DNA of 14,147 bases from NCBI GenBank assembly GCA_030040235.1, contig JASHUC010000349.1:1-14147 (forward strand), given 5' to 3'. Source of the DNA: Gammaproteobacteria bacterium (GTDB lineage Bacteria; Pseudomonadota; Gammaproteobacteria; Steroidobacterales; Steroidobacteraceae). Of this stretch, positions 6,911-12,710 are shown in pieces. The translations under genes were made by a program, and so were the position numbers. Under the pieces are notes generated by a model. The model worked only from the letters and a program-made list of their open reading frames with translations. It searched no databases and had not been told where the DNA came from. The stretch's first letter is position 1, and each line of letters starts with the position of its first letter.

Positions 6911-8149
6911 GTGAACCGCGATCGTCAACCGCGTGAACTCCGTGCTGTGCTCGCCGGTGCGCGGCTCGACCTAAGTCGCTCAGCCCTCAGATTCGTTCTT
7001 CTGTTCGGCGTGCTCAGCTTCTTCGCTGACGCGACGTATGAGGGGTCGCGAAGCATCCTCGGTCCTTACCTTGGCTCTCTTAAGGCGAGTGCAGCGGCGA
7101 TCGGGTTTATCACGGGAATTGGCGAGCTCGCGGGCTATGGGCTGCGGCTCGTTTCCGGGCGCTGGGCCGATCGGACCCAGAGGTACTGGCCCATCACGAT
7201 CTTCGGATACCTCGTGCAGATGGCAGCGGTTCCGGCGCTTGCACTCACGGACAACTGGCTGAGCGCCGCCGCGCTCATTGTCCTCGAGCGAGCCGGCAAG
7301 GCGATCCGCAATCCCTCGCGCGATGTGATGCTCTCCCACGCCGGCAAGCAACTCGGCGGTTACGGCTGGGCATTTGGAATCCACGAGTCTCTCGATCAGT
7401 TTGGAGCGCTGACGGGCCCACTGATCGTGGCGCTGGTTCTTGCGCACCGAGGCGAATACCACAGGGCGTTCGCGGTCCTGGTGATACCCGCGCTCGTGAA
7501 CGTCGGTCTCGTTCTGCTCGCACGAAGACTCTACCCCCGACCGCAAGACCTCGAACCGGCTGGTCCACCGCACCTGCGGCACCCAGGTCTACCGCGTATC
7601 TATTGGGTCTATCTCGCAGGCGCTTCACTCGTGGCTGCGGGCTTTGCCGACTATCCGTTGATCGCGTACCACTGGAGCAGCGAGCGCGTGCTGCCGCCGG
7701 ACTGGATTCCCCTTTTCTATTCGGTCGCGATGGCCGTGAGCGGCATCGGGTCGCTGGCTCTCGGCCGGCTATTCGACCGCTACGGCTTCAGGGTCCTCAC
7801 CGTCCTGACGGTGGCGGTCGCGGGGTTCGCTCCGCTTGTCTTTTGGGGCGGATCTTGGGCTGCCCTGATCGGTGCGGCACTGTGGGGCCTTGGGATGGGC
7901 GTTCACGAGTCCATCATCCCAGCTGCGATCGTACCCCTGGTCGGCTCCGACCGCCGGGCCTCCGCATTCGGACTCTTCACCGCGGGATATGGAATCTTCT
8001 GGTGCTTGGGCAGCGGGCTCATCGGCATTCTCTACGACCTCTCGCTGCGATACGCCATTTTTTTCTGCGTGGTGGCGCAGCTCGCGGCGGTGCCCGTCTT
8101 TTCCTGGGTGGGCCGTCGGCACCCGGTGGGGCAAATCGCGGCCGGCTAG
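6911..8149 (+). CDS. MFS transporter
   Basis: A 412-residue polytopic protein with about 12 hydrophobic helices and a central loop near RRLYPRPQDLEP (about 195-215). The loop between helices 2 and 3 carries an MFS motif A variant (SGRWADRTQRY), repeated in the second half as LGRLFDRYGFR. GKAIRNPSRDVMLSHA is characteristic of an uncharacterised MFS branch. The substrate cannot be read from sequence. The start is GTG 6911, 13 nt after the dynamin stop, with a weak ribosome-binding site, so translation probably depends on coupling. As last gene of the riboswitch B operon it would be induced by fluoride; export of fluoride, a metabolite or a proton-coupled solute is possible but unproven. It converges on dynamin-like gene 3 with 17 nt between stops and no obvious terminator. 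Confidence 0.87.
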   Translation: MNRDRQPRELRAVLAGARLDLSRSALRFVLLFGVLSFFADATYEGSRSILGPYLGSLKASAAAIGFITGIGELAGYGLRLVSGRWADRTQRYWPITIFGYLVQMAAVPALALTDNWLSAAALIVLERAGKAIRNPSRDVMLSHAGKQLGGYGWAFGIHESLDQFGALTGPLIVALVLAHRGEYHRAFAVLVIPALVNVGLVLLARRLYPRPQDLEPAGPPHLRHPGLPRIYWVYLAGASLVAAGFADYPLIAYHWSSERVLPPDWIPLFYSVAMAVSGIGSLALGRLFDRYGFRVLTVLTVAVAGFAPLVFWGGSWAALIGAALWGLGMGVHESIIPAAIVPLVGSDRRASAFGLFTAGYGIFWCLGSGLIGILYDLSLRYAIFFCVVAQLAAVPVFSWVGRRHPVGQIAAG

Positions 8150-8166
8150 GGTAACGTTCTCGCCTG

Positions 8167-10242
8167 CTACACAGGTTGCTGCGATCGGGTCGTACCGCGC
8201 CGGTCCTCGGGCTTTGCACTCGCAGACCACCCGCTGAGCAACTCCAGATCATGCCGGGCCGCATCCGCCGTGGCGGCCGCGAGGGAGGATTCCGATCCGA
8301 ATCTTTCCGTGCTCTCACGCGCGGCCACGGCCGCCTCGAAACGCTCCTCGAGCTCACGAACATATCGGGTACCCCAATGACACAGGGTCTCCCCGTACAC
8401 CGCGAGCTGCGCTCCGAGCGCGGTCACCATCGTGCGACGAATTCTTCGGCCTGCAAGCGTGCGCGCGAGAAAGGAGAGCCGCGGCAGCCACGCGGGCCGG
8501 TCGTAGCGAGCGAGTCGCGGGATGGCCGCCGCATCGAGAATCGGTCTGCCTCTGGGTGCATCAAGCTCTTGAAGCGCCTCGGCACTGCACCCGCTCTCCT
8601 CGAGCACCTGTGAAATGCGCTCGCGCATTTCGTTCAACATCCGAGCGACAGCCTCGCCCGCCTCATCCGTGCTTTGCGCCATGACGGCTTCCACACGCTG
8701 CGCGAGCCCTTGCCCGGTTCCGGAAGGCCCCAACCATCCCCGCACGAGCTCCTCGATCGCAGCCGCAGCGACCCTGTCGGTGAAGGCGGCAAGACCCAGT
8801 TTCAGATCCGATAGCTGCACCCGCGCATACTCCAGGTCTGCGCGGACCTGCGCGATTCGATCGCGAAGCGAGCCGCTCTCTGGAGGTTTGCCCCGCTCAT
8901 CGTGAGGCCCCTGAGCACGGCCGCCTCTCGAATTCAAGCGCGCCTCAAGAACGGCTGTGACAGTGTCCCGCAGGATTGCGATCTTGCGCTTCAACACTCG
9001 GGCGGCTTGCTCCTGATGCCGCGCGAGCCGCGGCGCAACTTCGTTCTCGAACCACTCGATCGTGAGATCCACATGCGAAGCAATGGTACTGACCGGGCAG
9101 ACCGACAGGGGCATGGCGAGCCGCTCTTGAAACTGCCCCCGCAGGTACGAAAGCGCCTGCTGCAGATCCGCTTCGGAGAGCTGATCGGCCTTGCTTCCCA
9201 CGACCAAGACTTCACTGCCCCCCTCGATCAGCGCACGCGCTACGTCAACGTCTTCGGATGCGAGGGGGCCGCTCACGTTGATGAGCAGGATGCCGAGGTC
9301 GCAGCGGGGCAGGTACTCGAGCGTCTGCGCCGCACCGGAGGTGGCCAGTGAGCCGAGGCCGGGCGTGTCGACCAAGCAGATGCCTCCGCGAAGTCGCTCC
9401 GACGGCGCCTGAATCAGAATCTCCAGTACTCGCTTCGCGTTGCCGGGGTTGCCGTGCTCGGTCGCGTAGGTACTGAGCTCATCCAGAGGAATTTCGAAAG
9501 GGGTGCTTGGTGCAACCCTGATGCGGGCCCGCAGGGCCTCCCCGTGCATGAGCCGAACCGGAACCGCTGTGATCGGGGTAACACCGGTCGGCAGCAGATC
9601 CTGGCTTAGCCACCAGTTAAGGAGCGAGGACTTCCCGGCGCTGACACGCCCGAAAACCGCAATCTCGAAGGATGGAGAGGATGCTCGGTCGAGCAATACC
9701 TCGAGCGGAGCCCGCAGCTCCGTGAGGCCATATGCAGAGATGACTCGCTCCAGTTCTCGAAGCAGAGCGAGCTCGTTGCGAGTGGTGTCAAGCTTGGAAA
9801 CTCGGGCGGCAAGACTCCCTCCCTCGCCCCGTACGATGTAGTCCTCGATGCGGCGAAGTAGTGCCGTGAGCTCCACTGAACAGCGTTCGCACGCTGCAGC
9901 GGCCTCGCGATCGATCTCGCCGTAGCCGCGCCAATACCGCGCACGCAGCTCCTCCGCCGTGATCTGAGCGAACGTGATGGCCGTGCGCAATGACCACAAC
10001 CCGCTCGTGCGATGCCCATCGTCACGAAGCTCTTGGCCGAGCATGAAGCGCCGGAGCGCGAAACGCAGCTGAGCGATGAAGTCGCTCAGGACCTTGCGTT
10101 GAGTCGCCGTGGCGTCCGGTTCGATGCGTCTGAAGAGTCGGTTGCGATCGCGGGGCTCGAGCTGTTCCACCGCCTCGCACAGCGTTTCCTCGATACTGTG
10201 CAGTCTCGTGAGTAGATAACGCTTTTGACTCTCATTCAGCAT
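8167..10242 (-). CDS. Dynamin-like GTPase 3 with long N-terminal helical extension
   Basis: From ATG 10242 the protein has 691 residues; the frame is open to 10350 but that part is the riboswitch E leader. About 190 residues of mostly helical, charged sequence precede the GTPase domain and match no domain I can name. Then come G1 GRVSAGKS (198-205), LLPTGVTPITAV in the switch I region, TYATEHGNPGN (258-268) and G3 DTPGLG (292-297). The G4 position reads SKAD (350-353) instead of NKxD. The C-terminal half is helical with a basic, partly hydrophobic stretch at about 585-615, the likely membrane-contact region. Signature motifs are shared with the other two dynamins of the window, but architecture differs. 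There is no good Shine-Dalgarno site; the start codon itself lies in a sequence complementary to aptamer E. Confidence 0.87.
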   Translation of the reverse strand: MLNESQKRYLLTRLHSIEETLCEAVEQLEPRDRNRLFRRIEPDATATQRKVLSDFIAQLRFALRRFMLGQELRDDGHRTSGLWSLRTAITFAQITAEELRARYWRGYGEIDREAAAACERCSVELTALLRRIEDYIVRGEGGSLAARVSKLDTTRNELALLRELERVISAYGLTELRAPLEVLLDRASSPSFEIAVFGRVSAGKSSLLNWWLSQDLLPTGVTPITAVPVRLMHGEALRARIRVAPSTPFEIPLDELSTYATEHGNPGNAKRVLEILIQAPSERLRGGICLVDTPGLGSLATSGAAQTLEYLPRCDLGILLINVSGPLASEDVDVARALIEGGSEVLVVGSKADQLSEADLQQALSYLRGQFQERLAMPLSVCPVSTIASHVDLTIEWFENEVAPRLARHQEQAARVLKRKIAILRDTVTAVLEARLNSRGGRAQGPHDERGKPPESGSLRDRIAQVRADLEYARVQLSDLKLGLAAFTDRVAAAAIEELVRGWLGPSGTGQGLAQRVEAVMAQSTDEAGEAVARMLNEMRERISQVLEESGCSAEALQELDAPRGRPILDAAAIPRLARYDRPAWLPRLSFLARTLAGRRIRRTMVTALGAQLAVYGETLCHWGTRYVRELEERFEAAVAARESTERFGSESSLAAATADAARHDLELLSGWSASAKPEDRRGTTRSQQPV

Positions 10243-10248
10243 GACGCC
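10240..10248 (-). promoter_or_regulatory. Start-codon region of dynamin-like gene 3, complementary to aptamer E
   Basis: On the minus strand GGCGTCAT (10248-10241) includes the first two bases of the ATG and is a perfect 8-nt complement of ATGACGCC (10278-10271), the 3' strand of aptamer E. No SD-like site is visible, so pairing here would block initiation directly. Confidence 0.6.
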
Positions 10249-10266
10249 GGCACTCGATGGTGAGGG

Positions 10267-10316
10267 GGCAGGCGTCATCAGCCAGGGGGCGGTTCGGGGA
10301 GGATGCCATCTCCCTC
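10267..10316 (-). promoter_or_regulatory. Fluoride (crcB-motif) riboswitch E
   Basis: On the minus strand: GGGAGATGGCATCCTCCCC, GAACC, hairpin GCC-CCCT-GGC, then TGATGACGCCTGCC. GGAG/CTCC forms the first hairpin. The long-range stem is GGCATC (10307-10302) with GACGCC (10276-10271), with one A-C mismatch, unlike the other four copies. It ends about 25 nt before the start of dynamin-like gene 3 and has no terminator, suggesting translational control. Confidence 0.85.
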
Positions 10317-10321
10317 GATGC

Positions 10322-10350
10322 ATCCTAGAGTGCCTCAAGGTGGGCTGCAA
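10322..10350 (-). promoter_or_regulatory. Promoter of riboswitch E / dynamin-like gene 3
   Basis: On the minus strand TTGCAG (10350-10345), a 17-nt spacer and TAGGAT (10327-10322), a few bases before the aptamer. Its -10 region is an inverted copy of that of the divergent ATPase promoter (GCACTCTAGGAT in both). Confidence 0.55.
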
Positions 10351-10424
10351 GCCCGCAAAAACAGGCCCACGTGCATGCGAATGTGCTGCGCACGGACCCC
10401 GCCATCCCGCTTGCCCGATGCGGC

Positions 10425-10453
10425 TTGCGCACGGGCCCGCTGCACTCTAGGAT
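10425..10453 (+). promoter_or_regulatory. Promoter of the orphan P-loop ATPase gene
   Basis: TTGCGC (10425-10430), a 17-nt spacer and TAGGAT (10448-10453). The leader from here to ATG 10569 is about 110 nt and holds no fluoride aptamer, unlike its divergent twin. Operator-like palindromes begin at the -10. Confidence 0.5.
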
Positions 10454-10492
10454 TTCCGTGACGACGAGTACCGATGGCACGGAAATTTCCGT
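10452..10492. promoter_or_regulatory. Operator-like palindromes at the ATPase promoter
   Basis: ACGGAAATTTCCGT (10479-10492) is a perfect 14-nt palindrome. A further ATTTCCGTG (10452-10460) overlaps the -10 and forms a 9-nt inverted repeat with CACGGAAAT (10478-10486). Three half-sites spanning the expected transcription start suggest a repressor site; a hairpin in the leader is the alternative. Confidence 0.5.
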
Positions 10493-10568
10493 CCGATGCG
10501 GGCGTGGCAATTCGCGGCGCGGCAATCGCTTGTTTGGGCCGATGTGAGCTATGCCATGAGCTAGGGGA

Positions 10569-11351
10569 ATGTACTCCAGCGTCAATGTTATGCGGCGCGA
10601 CGTTTCTCGACGTCTGCGTCAGAGTGAGTATCTGATTCTGTACGGGCCCTTTGGCAGCGGCAAGACAACGTTACTCACTGAGTTGCAAGACCGGTTGAAT
10701 AAAGCCGGCGTTCGATGCGCACGCGCTCCCGAGACGTGCTGTCTCGATGACATAGTGCACGCGCTCGAACTGTTGAACCCGCAGGTTGATGCTCGAAAGG
10801 ACGGCCAGCAGTCCCGGCACCCGGACCCGGAGATGGCGGCCGACAGACGGAGCAGCGTGCTGTTGCTGGATCATTTGACCGGCTTGAGCGATGCCATGGT
10901 GAGATTCCTGCGCCGAGTGCACCGCGGCGCAGTCGGTGTGCTCATAGCGGTCGATGTCGAGATGGAGCAAAAGCAACAGATGAGACTCTGGCGACTCGGG
11001 GGCTCCGTCGCCGTGCGCATGCCGCCGGTCGGTGGGAAACGACTGCGCGATCTCTTGCGAGAAGGTCGCGGCAGACATCACCTGCCGCCGTTGACGCCCG
11101 AGTTCGAGACCAGCCTCATCCGTGCGGCGAGTGGACGACCGGGGTGGATTCTTCGCTGCATCGATTTGGAACGAGGCGGCAGCTATTGGCAGAACGAGCA
11201 GCTCTTTGTATCGCAGTTGAGCGAAGACACTGAGATGGCGTTACGACGATGTGCCGTGAATCTTCTGCGGCAGGTGAGCCCTTTCGAAAAGGGGACAGAC
11301 GACGCCTCTGTCATTGCCGGAGCGAGTTGTCAATCCGACGGATCCGCGTGA
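10569..11351 (+). CDS. P-loop (AAA-type) ATPase of unknown role
   Basis: A 260-residue soluble protein. Walker A GPFGSGKT lies at 26-33 after a hydrophobic strand (YLILY), and a Walker B-like strand VLLLDH at 97-102, where His follows Asp in place of the usual Glu. A later strand GVLIAVDVEM may be the sensor region. The overall pattern resembles the small AAA ATPases of the ExeA/TniB type, which power protein assemblies or transposition, but no transposase or secretion gene is nearby and I cannot assign a function. ATG 10569 is the first possible start after an in-frame stop at 10557; AGGGG lies very close to it, so ATG 10590 is an alternative. Its promoter has operator-like palindromes, and it is not preceded by a fluoride aptamer although its neighbours are. 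Confidence 0.75.
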   Translation: MYSSVNVMRRDVSRRLRQSEYLILYGPFGSGKTTLLTELQDRLNKAGVRCARAPETCCLDDIVHALELLNPQVDARKDGQQSRHPDPEMAADRRSSVLLLDHLTGLSDAMVRFLRRVHRGAVGVLIAVDVEMEQKQQMRLWRLGGSVAVRMPPVGGKRLRDLLREGRGRHHLPPLTPEFETSLIRAASGRPGWILRCIDLERGGSYWQNEQLFVSQLSEDTEMALRRCAVNLLRQVSPFEKGTDDASVIAGASCQSDGSA

Positions 11352-11398
11352 AGCATGGTCTTGATGTATCCCGCAGGGCGAGCGTGGCCCCGGGACAG

Positions 11399-11427
11399 TT
11401 GACGACCCGCACGGGCTGGACTATTTT
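11399..11427 (+). promoter_or_regulatory. Promoter of riboswitch C
   Basis: TTGACG (11399-11404), a 17-nt spacer and TATTTT (11422-11427), about 10 nt before the aptamer. Its -35 is identical to those at riboswitches A and B. Confidence 0.68.
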
Positions 11428-11437
11428 TTGTGCCGGG

Positions 11438-11483
11438 CCGGGATGGAGTCCCCCCGAACCGCCAACCGGCTGATGACTCCTAT
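11438..11483 (+). promoter_or_regulatory. Fluoride (crcB-motif) riboswitch C, first of a tandem pair
   Basis: GGGATGGAGTCCCCCC, GAACC, hairpin GCC-AACC-GGC, then TGATGACTCCTATC. The long-range stem is GGAGTC (11445-11450) with GACTCC (11475-11480). The core is very close to copy B. It lies about 125 nt before riboswitch D and 285 nt before the hyfC-like gene. Confidence 0.9.
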
Positions 11484-11525
11484 CGTGTGCTGGACAAGAG
11501 CGGCCGCTGCGTGCTGCACGATGGG
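11479..11525 (+). promoter_or_regulatory. Hairpin competing with riboswitch C
   Basis: CCTATCGTG (11479-11487) pairs with CACGATGGG (11517-11525), 9 bp with one G-U. The start point is the same as the riboswitch B terminator, in the last CC of the aptamer stem, but the loop is longer and contains the palindrome AGCGGCCGCT. No T-run follows, so termination is doubtful. Confidence 0.5.
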
Positions 11526-11570
11526 AAGTTCATGTCAAGCCGACTGCGAACCCGTGCGACGCTCAGACGC

Positions 11571-11599
11571 TTGCTCGGCAATGAGCGGCTCCGTATATT
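11571..11599 (+). promoter_or_regulatory. Promoter of riboswitch D
   Basis: TTGCTC (11571-11576), a 17-nt spacer and TATATT (11594-11599), the strongest -10 of the window. It lies between the two tandem aptamers, so D need not depend on transcription from C. Confidence 0.6.
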
Positions 11600-11606
11600 G
11601 GCTTCA

Positions 11607-11658
11607 CGGAGATGGCATTCCTCCCCTAACCGCCGGAAATCGGCTGATGATGCCTACC
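11607..11658 (+). promoter_or_regulatory. Fluoride (crcB-motif) riboswitch D, second of a tandem pair
   Basis: GGAGATGGCATTCCTCCCC, TAACC, hairpin GCCG-GAAAT-CGGC, then CTGATGATGCCTACC. Stems: GGAG (11608-11611) with CTCC (11621-11624); long-range GGCATT (11614-11619) with GATGCC (11649-11654), one pair being T-G. The core resembles copy E more than copy C, so the pair is not a recent duplication. Confidence 0.88.
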
Positions 11659-11694
11659 GCACTTCGATCTCGGCTCGAGGAGAGGATGTGGTGG
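11654..11694 (+). promoter_or_regulatory. Possible hairpin competing with riboswitch D
   Basis: CTACCGCA (11654-11661) can pair with TGTGGTGG (11687-11694) in 8 bp including two G-U pairs. It starts in the aptamer tail as at A, B and C. It is followed only by TCTCGATTT, a poor U-tract. Near the HyfC-like start, GGCGTGAT (11763-11770) matches the complement of the aptamer 3' strand ATGATGCC with one mismatch and one G-U pair. Confidence 0.35.
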
Positions 11695-11767
11695 TCTCGA
11701 TTTCCGGACGCTCGCTCCGCCGACGCCCTCGGGGTCCCCTGGCCGATCGCCGAGCTGGGCGGGCGTG

Positions 11768-12709
11768 ATGCGCGACATAACGCTGCAGGTCGCTCAAGTT
11801 CTCACCGTTCTGCTGCTCTCACCCCTTCTCCAGGGCTTCATCCTGCAATGGGAAGAGCGCGTTCAGCGGGCACGGGGTCCTGGCATCTTCCAGCCCTATA
11901 GGGACCTGTGGAAATGGTTTCACAAGCAACTCGTCGTGCCGGACACGGCGAGCTTCATTTACTGGATCGCGCCCGTCGTCGCCTTCACGTGCATGCTGAC
12001 GGTGCCGATACTGATCCCGGTGCTCACGGATTTCCCGCTGCCCCTTTCAAACATGGGCGACATCCTAGGCGGTGGACTCATCCTCACGCTAGGCTCGTTC
12101 ATGATCACGCTCGCCGGGCTCGATTCGGGCAGTGCCTATGGCGGTATCGGCTCCTCGCGCGCAGTCCTGCTGGGGATCCTCGCCGAGCCCACGCTCATAC
12201 TGGTATTCGTGGGTATCACGCTGCTCGCAAAGGCGATGCTGCCCTTCGTGGTGAACCACCTCCTCGTGCAGCAGCCGGCCGTGTACTGGGGGCCGGCACA
12301 CCTGTTCCTCGTCGCGGCCTTCTTCATCCTGCTGCTCGTCGAGACTGACCGGTTGCCCATTCACTCGAGCACGCATGTCGAGGTCTACATGATCGAGGAG
12401 GCACGCATCCTCGAGTACTCGGGGCCGCTCCTCGCGCTGCTCAAGTGGGCCTCGGCGATGAAGCAGTTCATCCTCTACACCATCTTCTGCAACGTGCTGC
12501 TGCTGCCCTGGGCCCTGTCGCACGCGGGAACCGCACCCGGTGCGCTCGCGGCCGCGGCCGCCCTCATGGGGAAGTTTCTCCTGGTCGCGCTCGCGGTCGT
12601 GTTCGTCGAGACGGCGCAGTCGCGGCTGCGCTACTACCGTTACCAGGAGCCGCTCGCCGCGTCTTTCCTGCTCGCGATCCTCGCGATCGTCGCCAATCAG
12701 TTGAGATAG
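11768..12709 (+). CDS. hyfC: HyfC/HycD-like (NuoH family) membrane subunit
   Basis: The 313-residue protein has about eight hydrophobic helices and matches the NuoH/HyfC/HycD family, the membrane subunit that anchors the hydrophilic arm of hydrogenase-4, formate hydrogenlyase and complex I-like enzymes. Landmarks: GPGIFQPYRDLWKW at 37-50 (near the quinone/arm interface), LAGLDSGSAYGGIGSSRA, and THVEVYMIEEARILEYSG with its acidic residues (about 203-222), typical of the Hyf/Hyc branch rather than true NuoH. ATG 11768 is used, with GTG 11765 just before it in frame; the ribosome-binding site is weak (GGGCGGG). It is the first gene of the operon behind tandem riboswitches C and D. No HyfB-like gene precedes it, so the order differs from E. 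coli hyfABCDEF. Confidence 0.87.
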   Translation: MRDITLQVAQVLTVLLLSPLLQGFILQWEERVQRARGPGIFQPYRDLWKWFHKQLVVPDTASFIYWIAPVVAFTCMLTVPILIPVLTDFPLPLSNMGDILGGGLILTLGSFMITLAGLDSGSAYGGIGSSRAVLLGILAEPTLILVFVGITLLAKAMLPFVVNHLLVQQPAVYWGPAHLFLVAAFFILLLVETDRLPIHSSTHVEVYMIEEARILEYSGPLLALLKWASAMKQFILYTIFCNVLLLPWALSHAGTAPGALAAAAALMGKFLLVALAVVFVETAQSRLRYYRYQEPLAASFLLAILAIVANQLR

Positions 12710-12710
12710 C

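Larger units (their letters stand above)
10322..10453. repeat. Inverted repeat GCACTCTAGGAT covering both divergent -10 regions
   Basis: Bases 10322-10333 and 10442-10453 are perfect 12-nt inverted copies, each containing the -10 TAGGAT of one of two divergent promoters; both have TTGC 17 nt upstream. The 108 nt between holds two GC-rich stretches and no gene that I can see. Confidence 0.75.
11352..11767 (+). other. Gene-free control region of the hyf-like operon
   Basis: This 416-nt gap holds, in order, a short GC-rich stretch without clear signals, promoter C, riboswitch C, its hairpin, promoter D, riboswitch D, a weaker hairpin and about 70 nt before the HyfC-like start. I see no convincing coding sequence. 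One arginine-rich frame ending at 11768 runs through aptamer D and is discussed under rejected items. Confidence 0.6.

Noticed and set aside
10243..10350. N-terminal extension of dynamin-like gene 3
   Set aside because: It covers promoter and aptamer E; the ATG at 10242 fits the riboswitch layout.
10454..10568. A possible sixth fluoride aptamer in the ATPase leader (it contains CCGATGGCACGG)
   Set aside because: No CTGATG, no long-range stem partner and no CCT(A/G)C tail follow; the sequence is better explained by the palindromes.
2460..11660. The scattered GGAGTC...GATGACTCC motifs as a dispersed repeat or mobile element
   Set aside because: Flanks are unrelated, the stems co-vary (GGAGTC, GGCATT, GGCATC) and each copy sits at a promoter-gene junction, so a riboswitch family explains them better.
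11532..11768. Arginine-rich 78-codon frame whose TGA overlaps the HyfC-like ATG (TGATG), with GGAAG before its ATG
   Set aside because: It runs through promoter D and the whole of aptamer D, the composition is not protein-like, and long chance frames are common at this GC content. A leader peptide cannot be excluded but I do not call it.
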